A DNA stretch of 12,381 bases from an uncultured Thermomonas sp. Its GTDB lineage: Bacteria > Pseudomonadota > Gammaproteobacteria > Xanthomonadales > Xanthomonadaceae. This document shows positions 1-6,145 of the stretch, piece after piece. Location of the stretch: NCBI GenBank assembly GCA_946480065.1, contig CAMLJA010000026.1:1-12381 (forward strand), read 5' to 3'. A model generated the notes under the pieces. The model saw only the letters and a list, made by a program, of their open reading frames with translations, had not been told where the DNA came from and ran no database searches. Position 1 is the stretch's first letter. The number at the start of each line of letters is the position of its first letter. The translations under genes and the position numbers were made by a program.

Positions 1-19
1 ACGTGTGCTCTTCCGATCT
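1..19 (+). other. Residual Illumina adapter at contig end (not genomic)
   Basis: Bases 1-19 read ACGTGTGCTCTTCCGATCT, which is exactly the 3' end of the Illumina TruSeq read-2 adapter. An exact 19-base match at the very first base of the window is not plausible by chance. Genomic sequence starts at about base 20, where an aspartate kinase reading frame on the minus strand is cut off. The adapter means this is a contig edge that was not trimmed before deposition. Any reading frame running through these bases is artefactual. Confidence 0.96.
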
Positions 20-286
20 CGGGTCCAGCCGCAGTTCGTCGGCGCAGAAAGCGCGGTGGCGCCCGGCCAGGGCGGCGATGCGCTCGACGATCCCGTCTCC
101 GTCGGCGATCGCCTGCAGTTCGTTGGTGACGCCGGACAGCGCCGACACCACCACCAGCACGCGCGCGCCCTCCAGCTCCGCGCGCTCGCGCGCCAGCCGG
201 CCGATGGTGTCCCAGCGCTCGCGCCGGGACACCGAGGTGCCGCCGAACTTCAGGACCAGCCAGGGAACATCGGGCGCGGGTGACAT
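20..286 (-). CDS. Aspartate kinase N-terminus (probable bifunctional aspartate kinase/diaminopimelate decarboxylase), truncated by contig end
   Basis: Aspartate kinase phosphorylates L-aspartate, the first step to lysine, threonine, methionine and diaminopimelate for the cell wall. Only the first 89 codons are present. After a short leader (MSPAPDVPW) comes the kinase hallmark VLKFGGTSVS (residues 11-20), then RRERWDTIGRLA, then the second nucleotide-binding strand VLVVVSALSGVTNEL (43-57). This is the normal order at the start of the amino-acid kinase fold. The start is the ATG at 286-284; no strong Shine-Dalgarno sequence precedes it, and a TAGAAT box lies about 45 bases upstream. In Lysobacteraceae this type of N-terminus belongs to a fusion of about 860-870 residues carrying diaminopimelate decarboxylase at its C-terminus. 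That half is not visible here, so the fusion is inferred. The truncation is the assembly edge, marked by adapter sequence. The gene is divergent from the phzF-like gene at 363. Confidence 0.9.
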
Positions 287-329
287 GGATCCGGGTGTCG
301 CAGGGATGCCGGCATGCGGACGGTGGTGC

Positions 330-335
330 ATTCTA
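330..335 (-). promoter_or_regulatory. Candidate -10 box (TAGAAT) for the aspartate kinase gene
   Basis: On the minus strand the sequence GCTAGAATGC occurs 44 bases upstream of the kinase ATG. TAGAAT matches the -10 consensus TATAAT at 5 of 6 positions and would give a 5' leader of roughly 35-40 bases. No good -35 hexamer is seen at 16-18 bases upstream. The box lies in the 76-base divergent spacer shared with the phzF-like gene. No clear plus-strand promoter was identified for that gene. Confidence 0.45.
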
Positions 336-362
336 GCGGCCCTTCCCCCGTGCCCGGCCGCC

Positions 363-1244
363 ATGCAACGCCGCTACGTGCAGCTCGACGTCTTCGCCTC
401 GCGCCCCGGCGCCGGCAACCCGCTGGCGGTGGTGCTGGACGCGCGCGGCCTGCCCGAGGCCGCGATGCAGGCGATCGCCCGCTGGACCCGCCTGCCGGAA
501 ACCACCTTCGTGCTGCCGGCGGACGACGACCTCGCCAGCTACCGGATCCGCATCTTCAGCCCGCGCCGCGAGGTGCCGTTCGCCGGCCACCCCAGCGTGG
601 GCACCGCGCACGCGCTGCTGGATGCCGGCCTGGTCGCGCCGCGCGACGGCCTGCTGGTGCAGGACGGGATCGCCGGCCGGCTGCCGCTGGCGGTGGCCGG
701 CGAAGGCTCCGCACGCACGGTGGCCGTGCGCACCCCGCGGGCGCGGGTGCAGGAGGTGGCCTCGCCCGGCGACCCGCGGCTGCGGGCGGCGCTGGCCGGG
801 CTGCCGCTGGGCGGGCTGCCGCCGGTGCTGATGGACGGCGGCCGCCGCTGGTGGCTGGCCGAACTGGAAAGCGAGGCCGCGCTGCGCGCCGCCGCGCCCG
901 ACTGGGACGCGGTATCGGCGCTGGCCGAGGCCACCGACAGCATGGGCCTGTTCGCCTATGCGCGCAGCGACGATGCGGTCTACCACTACGCGGTGCGCGC
1001 GTTCGTGGGCGCGCCGGCGCGCTTCGAGGACGCCGCGTCCGGCGCCGCCAATGCCACCCTGGCCGCATGGCTGGCCGAGCGCGGCGCGCTGCCGGCGCAG
1101 CCGGGCGGGTTCTACCGGGTCAGCCAGGGCCGCGAGGTCGGTTTCGACGCCATCATCGAGCTGCGGGTGGACGCCGCCGGCGACGTGTGGTCGGGCGGGC
1201 GCGCGGTGGCGGTGGTGCAGGGCACCCTGGACTGGCCGGACTGA
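363..1244 (+). CDS. PhzF family phenazine biosynthesis-like isomerase/epimerase
   Basis: A 293-residue protein of the PhzF family, which shares the diaminopimelate epimerase fold. PhzF itself isomerises a dihydro-hydroxyanthranilate in phenazine synthesis, but most genomic members have unknown substrates. The N-terminal half has YVQLDVFASRPGAGNPLAVV (residues 5-24), the catalytic Glu46 in LPETTFV, and FAGHPSVGTA (73-82). The second half carries the matching glycine-rich turn EDAASGAANATLAAWL (222-237), in place of the common EDPATGSA, and SQGREVG (254-260). Length fits the family (about 260-300). The start is the ATG at 363, giving the usual N-terminus; the frame stays open upstream into the adapter, which is not coding. 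No Shine-Dalgarno is obvious. No other phenazine genes are nearby, so a role in phenazine synthesis should not be assumed. A strong hairpin follows at 1272. Confidence 0.9.
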   Translation: MQRRYVQLDVFASRPGAGNPLAVVLDARGLPEAAMQAIARWTRLPETTFVLPADDDLASYRIRIFSPRREVPFAGHPSVGTAHALLDAGLVAPRDGLLVQDGIAGRLPLAVAGEGSARTVAVRTPRARVQEVASPGDPRLRAALAGLPLGGLPPVLMDGGRRWWLAELESEAALRAAAPDWDAVSALAEATDSMGLFAYARSDDAVYHYAVRAFVGAPARFEDAASGAANATLAAWLAERGALPAQPGGFYRVSQGREVGFDAIIELRVDAAGDVWSGGRAVAVVQGTLDWPD

Positions 1245-1271
1245 CCGCGACCGGCCCAGGTGCGGACACGA

Positions 1272-1295
1272 CGAAGGGGCCTTGCGGCCCCTTCG
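1272..1295. terminator. Perfect 10-bp hairpin between convergent genes, probable bidirectional terminator
   Basis: The arms CGAAGGGGCC (1272-1281) and GGCCCCTTCG (1286-1295) are perfect inverted repeats around a TTGC loop. The hairpin sits 27 bases past the phzF-like stop and 28 bases past the stop of the convergent glycine-zipper gene. It is well placed to end transcription from both sides. Neither side has a proper T-tract, so it is a strong hairpin with a weak tail. Confidence 0.7.
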
Positions 1296-1323
1296 CGCTG
1301 TTGCCGGCCGGGAGGGCGGGCGC

Positions 1324-2004
1324 TTACTCGGGCGCCACGTCCACCCGCACGCGGACCCGGCTGCCCGGGTTGTAGTCCATGCGGCGGGTGTAGCGGTGGC
1401 CGTTGTACTCGTAGGTCACGTCGTAGGCCCCGGCGCCGCCGGCCGCATAGCCCCGGTAGCCGCCGTCGGCCGGCTCGGGATCGCACACGCGCACGGTGCC
1501 GGCGGGGGTGTAGCGGTCGCGCTGGACGCGTTCGTAGACCTGGCGCCCGGCCATGCCACCGACCATGGAACCGATGGCGGTGGCGGCGTAGGTGCCGGTG
1601 CCGCCGCCCACCTGGCTGCCGAGCACCGCGCCGGCGATGCCGCCGACGATGGTGGCAAGGTTGCGGCCGGTGTTGGTCCCGGCTTGCCCGCCGTAGCCGT
1701 AGCCGTCGTCGCGGTAGCCGTCATTGCGGTAATAACCGTCGTTGCGGTAACCGCCGTCGCGGGCATAGCCGCCGGGGGTGGTGGTTTCGTAGCAACGCTG
1801 GCCCTGGTAGGCGGACGTGCGGCCGTAGCGGCCGTCGAGCACCGGGTCCACGCGCACGACGCGGGCGTAGTCGTAATAGGCATCGCCCTGGGCATACGCG
1901 CCGGCGCGATCCGCGGACGGGTAGTAGCCCGAGGACTGGGCGAAGGCGGCGGTGCTGCCGGTGGCAAGACCCACGGCCAGCAGGGCAACGGCGAGACGCT
2001 TCAT
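1324..2004 (-). CDS. Secreted glycine-zipper 2TM (17-kDa surface antigen-like) envelope protein
   Basis: A 226-residue exported protein. Residues 1-22 form a Sec signal peptide ending in a signal peptidase I site (AFA before Gln23). A Tyr/Arg/Gly-rich region follows and includes short tandem repeats of the (Y)RNDGY type at about residues 82-105. Residues 115-154 are a glycine zipper: two hydrophobic segments with GxxxG spacing (IVGGIAGAVLGSQVGGG, then IGSMVGGMAGR), as in the Rickettsia 17-kDa antigen/glycine-zipper 2TM family. The C-terminal part (about 165-226) has a lone Cys174 and a YDVTYEYNGHRYTRRM segment that resembles a small beta domain. Proteins of this type are usually periplasmic or outer-membrane associated with poorly defined roles. 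GGAG lies about 9 bases before the ATG. The gene is 137 bases downstream of osmC on the same strand, possibly with its own promoter. Confidence 0.85.
   Translation of the reverse strand: MKRLAVALLAVGLATGSTAAFAQSSGYYPSADRAGAYAQGDAYYDYARVVRVDPVLDGRYGRTSAYQGQRCYETTTPGGYARDGGYRNDGYYRNDGYRDDGYGYGGQAGTNTGRNLATIVGGIAGAVLGSQVGGGTGTYAATAIGSMVGGMAGRQVYERVQRDRYTPAGTVRVCDPEPADGGYRGYAAGGAGAYDVTYEYNGHRYTRRMDYNPGSRVRVRVDVAPE
1690..1761 (-). repeat. In-frame short tandem repeats encoding RDGGY / RNDGY / YRNDGY / RDDGY
   Basis: Inside the glycine-zipper gene, about 72 bases encode four near-copies of a 5-6 residue unit (R[DN][DG]GY, with occasional extra Y), then GYGG. The DNA copies are similar: CGG(T/G)A-type codons alternate with GACGGTTAT-like ones. 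Copy number in such low-complexity linkers often changes by slippage, so length may vary between strains. Confidence 0.7.
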
Positions 2005-2064
2005 GTGGTTGCACTCCAGCGCCGGGGTGGGAAGGGGATCGGCGCAGGCCCACAGTGCGGGCCG

Positions 2065-2088
2065 CGGGTTGACGCGATCCTGAACCCG
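2065..2088 (-). promoter_or_regulatory. Inverted repeat upstream of the glycine-zipper gene
   Basis: The arms CGGGTT (2065-2070) and AACCCG (2083-2088) are perfect complements around a 12-base centre, about 60 bases upstream of the ATG at 2004. The position suits an operator or promoter element for the glycine-zipper gene, but GC-rich DNA produces such short repeats often. No confident -10/-35 pair was found in this spacer. Treat it as a candidate only. Confidence 0.25.
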
Positions 2089-2100
2089 GCCCGCGCCCCG

Positions 2101-2118
2101 GCGCGGCGTTTACCGCGC
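2101..2118 (-). terminator. Weak hairpin downstream of osmC
   Basis: The arms GCGCGG (2101-2106) and CCGCGC (2113-2118) flank the 6-base loop CGTTTA, 24 bases after the osmC stop on the minus strand. It may attenuate readthrough into the glycine-zipper gene. The stem is short and there is no T-tract. Confidence 0.25.
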
Positions 2119-2141
2119 GGACAGCCGCGGGCCGGGGCGGG

Positions 2142-2579
2142 TCAGCCCTCCAGGGTGGCGCGCAGCTCCACCGGCACCGACAGCGCGCGCGAGATCACGC
2201 ACCCCGCCTTGGCCTCGCCCGCGAGCCGGTCGAAGGTGGCCTGGTCGATCCCGGGCACCTGCGCGGACAGGACCAGGGTCATCCCGGTGATCGTCGGGCC
2301 CGGCGACATCCCCGGCTCCATGGTCGCCTCGGCGCGGGTGCGGATGGCGGTGGGCGTGTAGCCCGCCTGCCCCAGCACCGCCGACAGCGCCATGCTGAAG
2401 CAGCCGGCGTGCGCGGCGGCCAGCAGTTCCTCCGGGTTGGTCCCGGTCTGGTCGCCGAAGCGGGTCTTGAACGAGAAGTTCTGGTCGGCGAACAGGCCGC
2501 TTTGCGGGGTGCTGATGCTGCCGCTGCCGGACTGCAGGTCGCCGCTCCAGGTGGCGTCGGCGTAGCGCTTGAAGGCCAT
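2142..2579 (-). CDS. osmC: OsmC family peroxiredoxin (organic hydroperoxide resistance)
   Basis: A 145-residue cytoplasmic thiol peroxidase that reduces organic and other hydroperoxides. The residues of the OsmC/Ohr active site are visible: the peroxidatic Cys60 in AAHAGCFSMALS, the resolving Cys127 in KAGCVISRAL, Glu51 in TNPEELL, and Arg40 in SFKTRF. The text follows E. coli OsmC closely over its whole length (TRF..x..GTNPEELxxAAHAxCFSMALS, then PGID..TF), so it is the OsmC branch rather than Ohr. Length is normal. GGAG stands about 7 bases before the ATG at 2579, which supports this start. In E. coli the enzyme is induced by osmotic and stationary-phase stress; nothing here shows that directly. 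It is divergent from the EF-G-like gene across a 214-base spacer. Confidence 0.93.
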   Translation of the reverse strand: MAFKRYADATWSGDLQSGSGSISTPQSGLFADQNFSFKTRFGDQTGTNPEELLAAAHAGCFSMALSAVLGQAGYTPTAIRTRAEATMEPGMSPGPTITGMTLVLSAQVPGIDQATFDRLAGEAKAGCVISRALSVPVELRATLEG

Positions 2580-2606
2580 GGGATGCTCCGTGGGGGTGGA
2601 TGGGCG

Positions 2607-2612
2607 AGCTTA
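2607..2612 (-). promoter_or_regulatory. Candidate -10 box (TAAGCT) for osmC
   Basis: TAAGCT on the minus strand lies 27 bases upstream of the osmC ATG and would give a leader of about 20 bases containing the GGAG ribosome site. It fits the TAnnnT pattern of other boxes in this window. No clear -35 element is seen 17 bases upstream. Confidence 0.3.
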
Positions 2613-2669
2613 CGCCGCGACGCGGGGTTCGGATGCTGCAGCGCACGACATGCGCCCCGCGTTCCGCGC

Positions 2670-2675
2670 TAAGGT
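2670..2675 (+). promoter_or_regulatory. Candidate -10 box (TAAGGT) for the EF-G-like gene
   Basis: TAAGGT sits inside the 14-mer CGCGCTAAGGTGCG (2665-2678), which recurs exactly at 4883-4896 before the DUF1439 gene. A weak -35-like ACGACA (2645-2650) lies 19 bases upstream. Transcription from here would produce a leader of about 110 bases that includes the palindrome at 2698-2713. Confidence 0.45.
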
Positions 2676-2697
2676 GCGTTTCCGCCATGACCGCCCG

Positions 2698-2713
2698 CCG
2701 AGCGCACGCTCGG
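2698..2713 (+). promoter_or_regulatory. Palindrome in the EF-G-like leader
   Basis: CCGAGCG and CGCTCGG are perfect 7-base inverted repeats separated by CA. The palindrome lies 23 bases past the -10 candidate and 80 bases before the start codon. It could be an operator for a dimeric regulator or a small leader hairpin. Nothing else in the sequence decides between these. Confidence 0.3.
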
Positions 2714-2793
2714 ACGCTGCGCTTCCCTTGCGGACAGCCATGACGCCCCGCCCTCCCCCGAGGGCCTTCACCCCAGCAGGGAGGAACGGGCTC

Positions 2794-4842
2794 ATGTCCT
2801 ACAGCACGCAGCAGATCCGCAACGTGGCCCTGGCGGGCCACCCCGGCGCCGGCAAGACCACCCTGTTCGAAGCCCTGCTGCATGCCGGCGGCGCACTCCA
2901 GGCGGCAGGCAGCGTCGAGCGCGGCAACACCGTGTCCGACTTCGATCCCATCGAGAAGGCGCGCGGCCATTCCCTCGACGCCGCGATCGCCAGCACCGAC
3001 CACGGCGGCATCCACGTCAACCTGGTCGACACCCCCGGCTACCCGGACTTCCGCGGCCCGGCGCTGTCCGCACTGGCGGCGGTGGAGACGGTGGCGGTGG
3101 TGGTGGACGCGGACACCGGCGTCGCCCACGGCACCCGCCGCATGATGGCGCACGCCAGGCAGCGCGGCCTGTGCCGCGCGATCGTGGTCAACAAGATCGA
3201 CCACGCCGGCCACGATGCGGGTGCGCTGCTGGAGGCGCTTCGCGCGGAGTTCGGCCCCGAGGTGCTGCCGCTCAACCTGCCCGCCGACGGCGGCGCCCGG
3301 GTGGTCGACTGCTTCGGCGCGCGCGAGGGCGACAGCGACCTCGGCGCGGTCGCCGGCTGGCACCAGAAGATCATCGACCAGGTGGTCGAGATCAACGAAA
3401 CCGTGATGGACCATTACCTCGACCTGGGCGAGGACGGGCTGGCCGGCCGGGAGCTGCACGACGCCTTCGAGCAGTGCCTGCGCGAGGGCCACCTGGTGCC
3501 GGTTTGCTTCGTCTCCGCGCGCACCGGCGCCGGGGTCAGGGAGCTGCTGGACGTGGCCGAGCGGCTGTTCCCGCATCCGGGCGAAGCCAATCCGCCGCCG
3601 TTCGTGAAGGGCCGCGGCAGCGACGCGACGCCGATCGAGGCGGTGCCGGATCCCAGCGCGCACGTGATCGCCGACGTGTTCAAGATCGTCAACGATCCCT
3701 TCGTCGGCAAGCTGGGCATCTTCCGCGTCTACCAGGGCACGGTGCGCCGCGACATGCAGCTGTTCGTGGACGACGGCCGCAAGCCCTTCAAGGTCGCCCA
3801 CCTGTTCAAGCTCCGCGGCAAGGACCACGTGGAGGTGGCGCAGGCGATCCCGGGCGACATCGCCGCGGTGGCCAAGGTCGAGGAGCTGCACTTCGACGCC
3901 GTGCTGCACGACTCGCACGACGAGGACCACATCCACCTGGCGCCGATGGACTTCCCCAGGCCGATGTTCGGGCTGGCGGTGGAGCCGGCCAGCAAGGGCC
4001 AGGAACAGAAGCTGGCCACCGCGCTGCACAAGCTGGCCGAGGAGGACCCCGCGTTCGCGGTGGAGCACAACGCCGAGACCAACGAGACCGTGGTGCGCGG
4101 CCTGTCCGACCTGCACCTGCGGGTGATGCTGCAGCGCCTGAAGGAGCGTTTCGGGGTGGAGGTGGCCACCCACCCGCCGCGCATCGCCTACCGCGAGACC
4201 GTCGGCGCCCCCGCCGAAGGCCACCACCGGCACAAGAAGCAGACCGGCGGCGCCGGCCAGTTCGGCGAGGTGTTCCTGCGCATCGAGCCGCTGCCGCGCG
4301 GCGCCGGCTTCGAATTCGTGGACGAGGTGAAGGGTGGCACCATCCCCGGGCAGTTCCTGCCGGCGGTGGAGAAGGGCGTGCGCCAGGCGATGGCGGCCGG
4401 CGCGGTCGCCGGCTACCCGCTGCAGGACGTGCGGGTGATCGTGTACGACGGCAAGCACCACCCGGTGGACAGCAAGGAGGTGGCGTTCGTGGCGGCCGGC
4501 AAGCGCGCGTTCCTGGACGCCGTGTCGCGGGCCCGGCCGCAGGTGCTGGAGCCGATCGCGGAGCTGGAGGTGACCGCGCCGGAGCAGCACATGGGCGACA
4601 TCAGCGGCGGCCTGGCCGCCAAGCGCGCGCGCATCAATGGCACCGACGCGACCCGCGGCGGCGAGATCGTGGTGCGGGCGCAGGTGCCGCTGTCGGAGCT
4701 GGAGGGCTACGCCGCCGAACTGAAGTCGGCCACCGCCGGGCGCGGCCGCTATGCGCTGGACTTCAGCCACTACGAGCCGGTCCCGGCGCAGGTCCAGCAG
4801 AGGCTGGCGGAGGCGTGGAAGCCCCGCCACGACGAGGACTGA
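2794..4842 (+). CDS. Elongation factor G-like translational GTPase (EF-G paralogue)
   Basis: A 682-residue protein with the full EF-G domain order. The GTPase domain has its P-loop GHPGAGKT at residues 15-22, switch II DTPGYPDF at 79-86, NKID at 133-136 and SAR at 241-243. Domain II is at about 290-375, domain III at about 390-465, domain IV at about 468-590 with the tip DGKHHPVDSKEVAF (552-565), and domain V to the end (MGDISGGLAAKRARI). Against canonical EF-G, the P-loop Asp is Gly18, the switch I Thr is Ser60 (ARGHSL) and the switch II His is Tyr83. This matches the EF-G-like branch that includes mycobacterial EF-G2, so it is unlikely to be the housekeeping translocase. The ATG at 2794 follows a good GGGAGG; an in-frame ATG at 2740 would add 18 residues but lacks a ribosome site. 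The gene appears monocistronic. Confidence 0.9.
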   Translation: MSYSTQQIRNVALAGHPGAGKTTLFEALLHAGGALQAAGSVERGNTVSDFDPIEKARGHSLDAAIASTDHGGIHVNLVDTPGYPDFRGPALSALAAVETVAVVVDADTGVAHGTRRMMAHARQRGLCRAIVVNKIDHAGHDAGALLEALRAEFGPEVLPLNLPADGGARVVDCFGAREGDSDLGAVAGWHQKIIDQVVEINETVMDHYLDLGEDGLAGRELHDAFEQCLREGHLVPVCFVSARTGAGVRELLDVAERLFPHPGEANPPPFVKGRGSDATPIEAVPDPSAHVIADVFKIVNDPFVGKLGIFRVYQGTVRRDMQLFVDDGRKPFKVAHLFKLRGKDHVEVAQAIPGDIAAVAKVEELHFDAVLHDSHDEDHIHLAPMDFPRPMFGLAVEPASKGQEQKLATALHKLAEEDPAFAVEHNAETNETVVRGLSDLHLRVMLQRLKERFGVEVATHPPRIAYRETVGAPAEGHHRHKKQTGGAGQFGEVFLRIEPLPRGAGFEFVDEVKGGTIPGQFLPAVEKGVRQAMAAGAVAGYPLQDVRVIVYDGKHHPVDSKEVAFVAAGKRAFLDAVSRARPQVLEPIAELEVTAPEQHMGDISGGLAAKRARINGTDATRGGEIVVRAQVPLSELEGYAAELKSATAGRGRYALDFSHYEPVPAQVQQRLAEAWKPRHDED

Positions 4843-4887
4843 CCCGCCCGCCGCCGGCCTGCACGCGCGATTCATGGGCGGGCGCGC

Positions 4888-4893
4888 TAAGGT
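4888..4893 (+). promoter_or_regulatory. Candidate -10 box (TAAGGT) for the lipoprotein pair
   Basis: TAAGGT lies 28 bases before the DUF1439 start, in the 14-mer CGCGCTAAGGTGCG shared with the EF-G-like promoter region. Here the box is flanked exactly by GCGCGC (4882-4887) and GCGCGC (4894-4899), an inverted repeat that could bind a regulator over the -10 region. No -35 hexamer is visible at 16-18 bases. Confidence 0.45.
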
Positions 4894-4921
4894 GCGCGCT
4901 CCGCCCCATCGGACGCCCGCC

Positions 4922-5470
4922 ATGCGCAAGCTCGCCGCCCTGCTCCTGCTCGCCGCCGCCGTGCTGCTGGCCGGCTGTTCCTCGCTGGGCGCCGCGCTGC
5001 TGGGCGGCGACATCGCCTTCACCGCGCCGCAGCTGCAGGCGCAGCTGGACCGCAAGTTCCCGCGCGACTACCGCAAGCTGGGCGGGCTGGTGAGCCTCAG
5101 CCTGCTGCACCCGCGCCTGTCCCTGCCCGGCGGCGGCCGGCTGCGGCTGGACTTCGACCTGGCGGTCGGCGGCCCGGGCGGGGCCAGCCGCGATCCGTCC
5201 GGCCACTTCGCGCTGGAAAGCGGCCTGCGCTTCGACGCCGGCACCCGCGGCCTGCACCTGGACGACCCGGAGATCGTGTCGGTCGACGTCCCGGCGCTGG
5301 GCGGCGCGATGAACGGCACCGCGCGCAGCGCGCTCAACAGCTGGCTGCTGGACTACGCGCGCGAGGAGCCGGTGTACCGGCTCGACGACACCACCTACGG
5401 CCGCATCGCCGCCCGCCGCATCCGCGGCGTGGACATCGACGCCGGCCTGATCACCCTGCGGCTGGACTGA
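4922..5470 (+). CDS. DUF1439 family lipoprotein (YceB-like)
   Basis: A 182-residue envelope lipoprotein. Residues 1-19 form a signal peptide with the lipobox LLAGC, so Cys20 would be lipidated. The mature part begins SSLGAALLGGDIAFTAPQLQAQLDRKFP, typical of DUF1439/YceB proteins, where a helix at the N-terminus leads into a beta-rich, lipid-binding-like fold. Later landmarks are PRLSLPGGGRLRLDFDLAV and the C-terminal segment YRLDDTTYGRIAARRIRGVDID. Residue 21 is Ser rather than Asp, which suggests sorting to the outer membrane. The ATG at 4922 starts exactly at the signal peptide; no strong ribosome site is seen. Its stop is 2 bases before the next lipoprotein start, so the two genes are probably co-transcribed and translationally coupled. 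The exact function of the family is unknown. Confidence 0.85.
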   Translation: MRKLAALLLLAAAVLLAGCSSLGAALLGGDIAFTAPQLQAQLDRKFPRDYRKLGGLVSLSLLHPRLSLPGGGRLRLDFDLAVGGPGGASRDPSGHFALESGLRFDAGTRGLHLDDPEIVSVDVPALGGAMNGTARSALNSWLLDYAREEPVYRLDDTTYGRIAARRIRGVDIDAGLITLRLD

Positions 5471-5472
5471 CC

Positions 5473-6138
5473 ATGCGCACCCACCATCCCGCCCTGCTCT
5501 TCTGCCTCTGCCTGCTGCTGGCCGCCTGCGGCGGCCGCGACAAGCAGCGCGAGGGCGACGCCGCCAGCGCCGCGGACGGCCTGCCCAGGCCGGAAGCCGC
5601 CGCGCGCTCGGTGACCGGCATGCCCGACCCCGGCCGCCCGCTGGCGGTGCCCGCCGCCCCCGATGGCGGCGATCCCGCGCTGGCCGGGGACACCGCCGTC
5701 GCGTCGCCGGATCCGCAGGCGACGCCGGTGCCGCCCGCGCCGGAGGCGCCCGCCGACACCGAGGCCGATCCGGACGCCGCGGTGGCGGTGCTGCGGCGCT
5801 ACTACGCCGCCATCAACGCGCGCGACTACGCCGCCGCCTATGCGCAGTGGAGCGACGGCGGCCGCGCCAGCGGGCAGTCGCCGGAGCAGTTCGCCAACGG
5901 CTTCGCCGACACCGCGGGGGTGTCGGTGTCGATCGGCGCGCCCGGGCCGGTCGGGGCCGCCGCGGGTTCGCGCTACGTGGAGGTGCCGGTCTCGCTGGAG
6001 GCGCGCAAGGCCGACGGCAGCCTGCGCCGCTACGCCGGCAGCTACACCCTGCGCCTGAGCGTGGTGGACGGCGCCAGCGCCGCCCAGCGCAGCTGGCACA
6101 TCGCCAGCGCCGCCCTGCGCGAGGTGCGGATCGAATGA
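5473..6138 (+). CDS. Lipoprotein with Pro/Ala-rich linker and NTF2-like (SnoaL-type) domain
   Basis: A 221-residue predicted lipoprotein of unknown function. The signal peptide (1-18) ends in the lipobox LLAAC, with Cys19 followed by Gly-Gly-Arg. Residues of about 25-100 form a disordered, Ala/Pro/Asp-rich linker without recognisable domains. From about 102 to the end there is a compact domain beginning AVAVLRRYYAAINARDYAAAYAQWSDGG, the long first helix and wedge typical of NTF2/SnoaL-like folds. It closes with four probable strands, including RYVEVPVSLEARKADGS and SYTLRLSVVDG. The domain type is inferred from pattern. The start lies 2 bases after the DUF1439 stop, so the pair looks like an operon. 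The stop is only 7 bases from the stop of the convergent DUF5916 gene and no terminator separates them, so antisense transcription may overlap here. Confidence 0.8.
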   Translation: MRTHHPALLFCLCLLLAACGGRDKQREGDAASAADGLPRPEAAARSVTGMPDPGRPLAVPAAPDGGDPALAGDTAVASPDPQATPVPPAPEAPADTEADPDAAVAVLRRYYAAINARDYAAAYAQWSDGGRASGQSPEQFANGFADTAGVSVSIGAPGPVGAAAGSRYVEVPVSLEARKADGSLRRYAGSYTLRLSVVDGASAAQRSWHIASAALREVRIE

Positions 6139-6145
6139 CCCGCGG

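Larger units (their letters stand above)
2580..2793. other. Divergent regulatory spacer between osmC and the EF-G-like gene
   Basis: This 214-base gap holds a minus-strand -10 candidate near osmC and a plus-strand TAAGGT box at 2670. It also holds a palindrome CCGAGCG-CA-CGCTCGG at 2698-2713 that could form a hairpin in the EF-G-like leader. An 18-codon open frame starts at 2687, 12 bases past the -10 box, and its TGA (2741-2743) overlaps an ATG at 2740 that is in frame with the EF-G-like gene. No Shine-Dalgarno supports either of these ATGs, so I do not call a leader peptide. The leader from 2670 to the accepted start at 2794 is unusually long (about 110 bases) for this window. Confidence 0.5.

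Noticed and set aside
3..362. Upstream extension of the phzF-like frame to the window start
   Set aside because: It runs through adapter sequence and the antisense of the aspartate kinase gene. The PhzF N-terminus begins at 363.
363..1244. Phenazine biosynthesis locus
   Set aside because: Only a PhzF-family protein is present. None of the other phz genes is nearby, and the family is broad.
2687..2743. 18-codon leader peptide before the EF-G-like gene
   Set aside because: There is no ribosome site before its ATG and no run of regulatory codons, so it is kept only as a remark in the spacer entry.
2110..5055. Very long open frame on the minus strand opposite the EF-G-like gene
   Set aside because: It is the mirror of a clear EF-G reading frame in very GC-rich DNA, where antisense stops are rare. 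Its translation has a His/Val/Gln-rich composition with no recognisable domain, and part of it covers the osmC gene in another frame.
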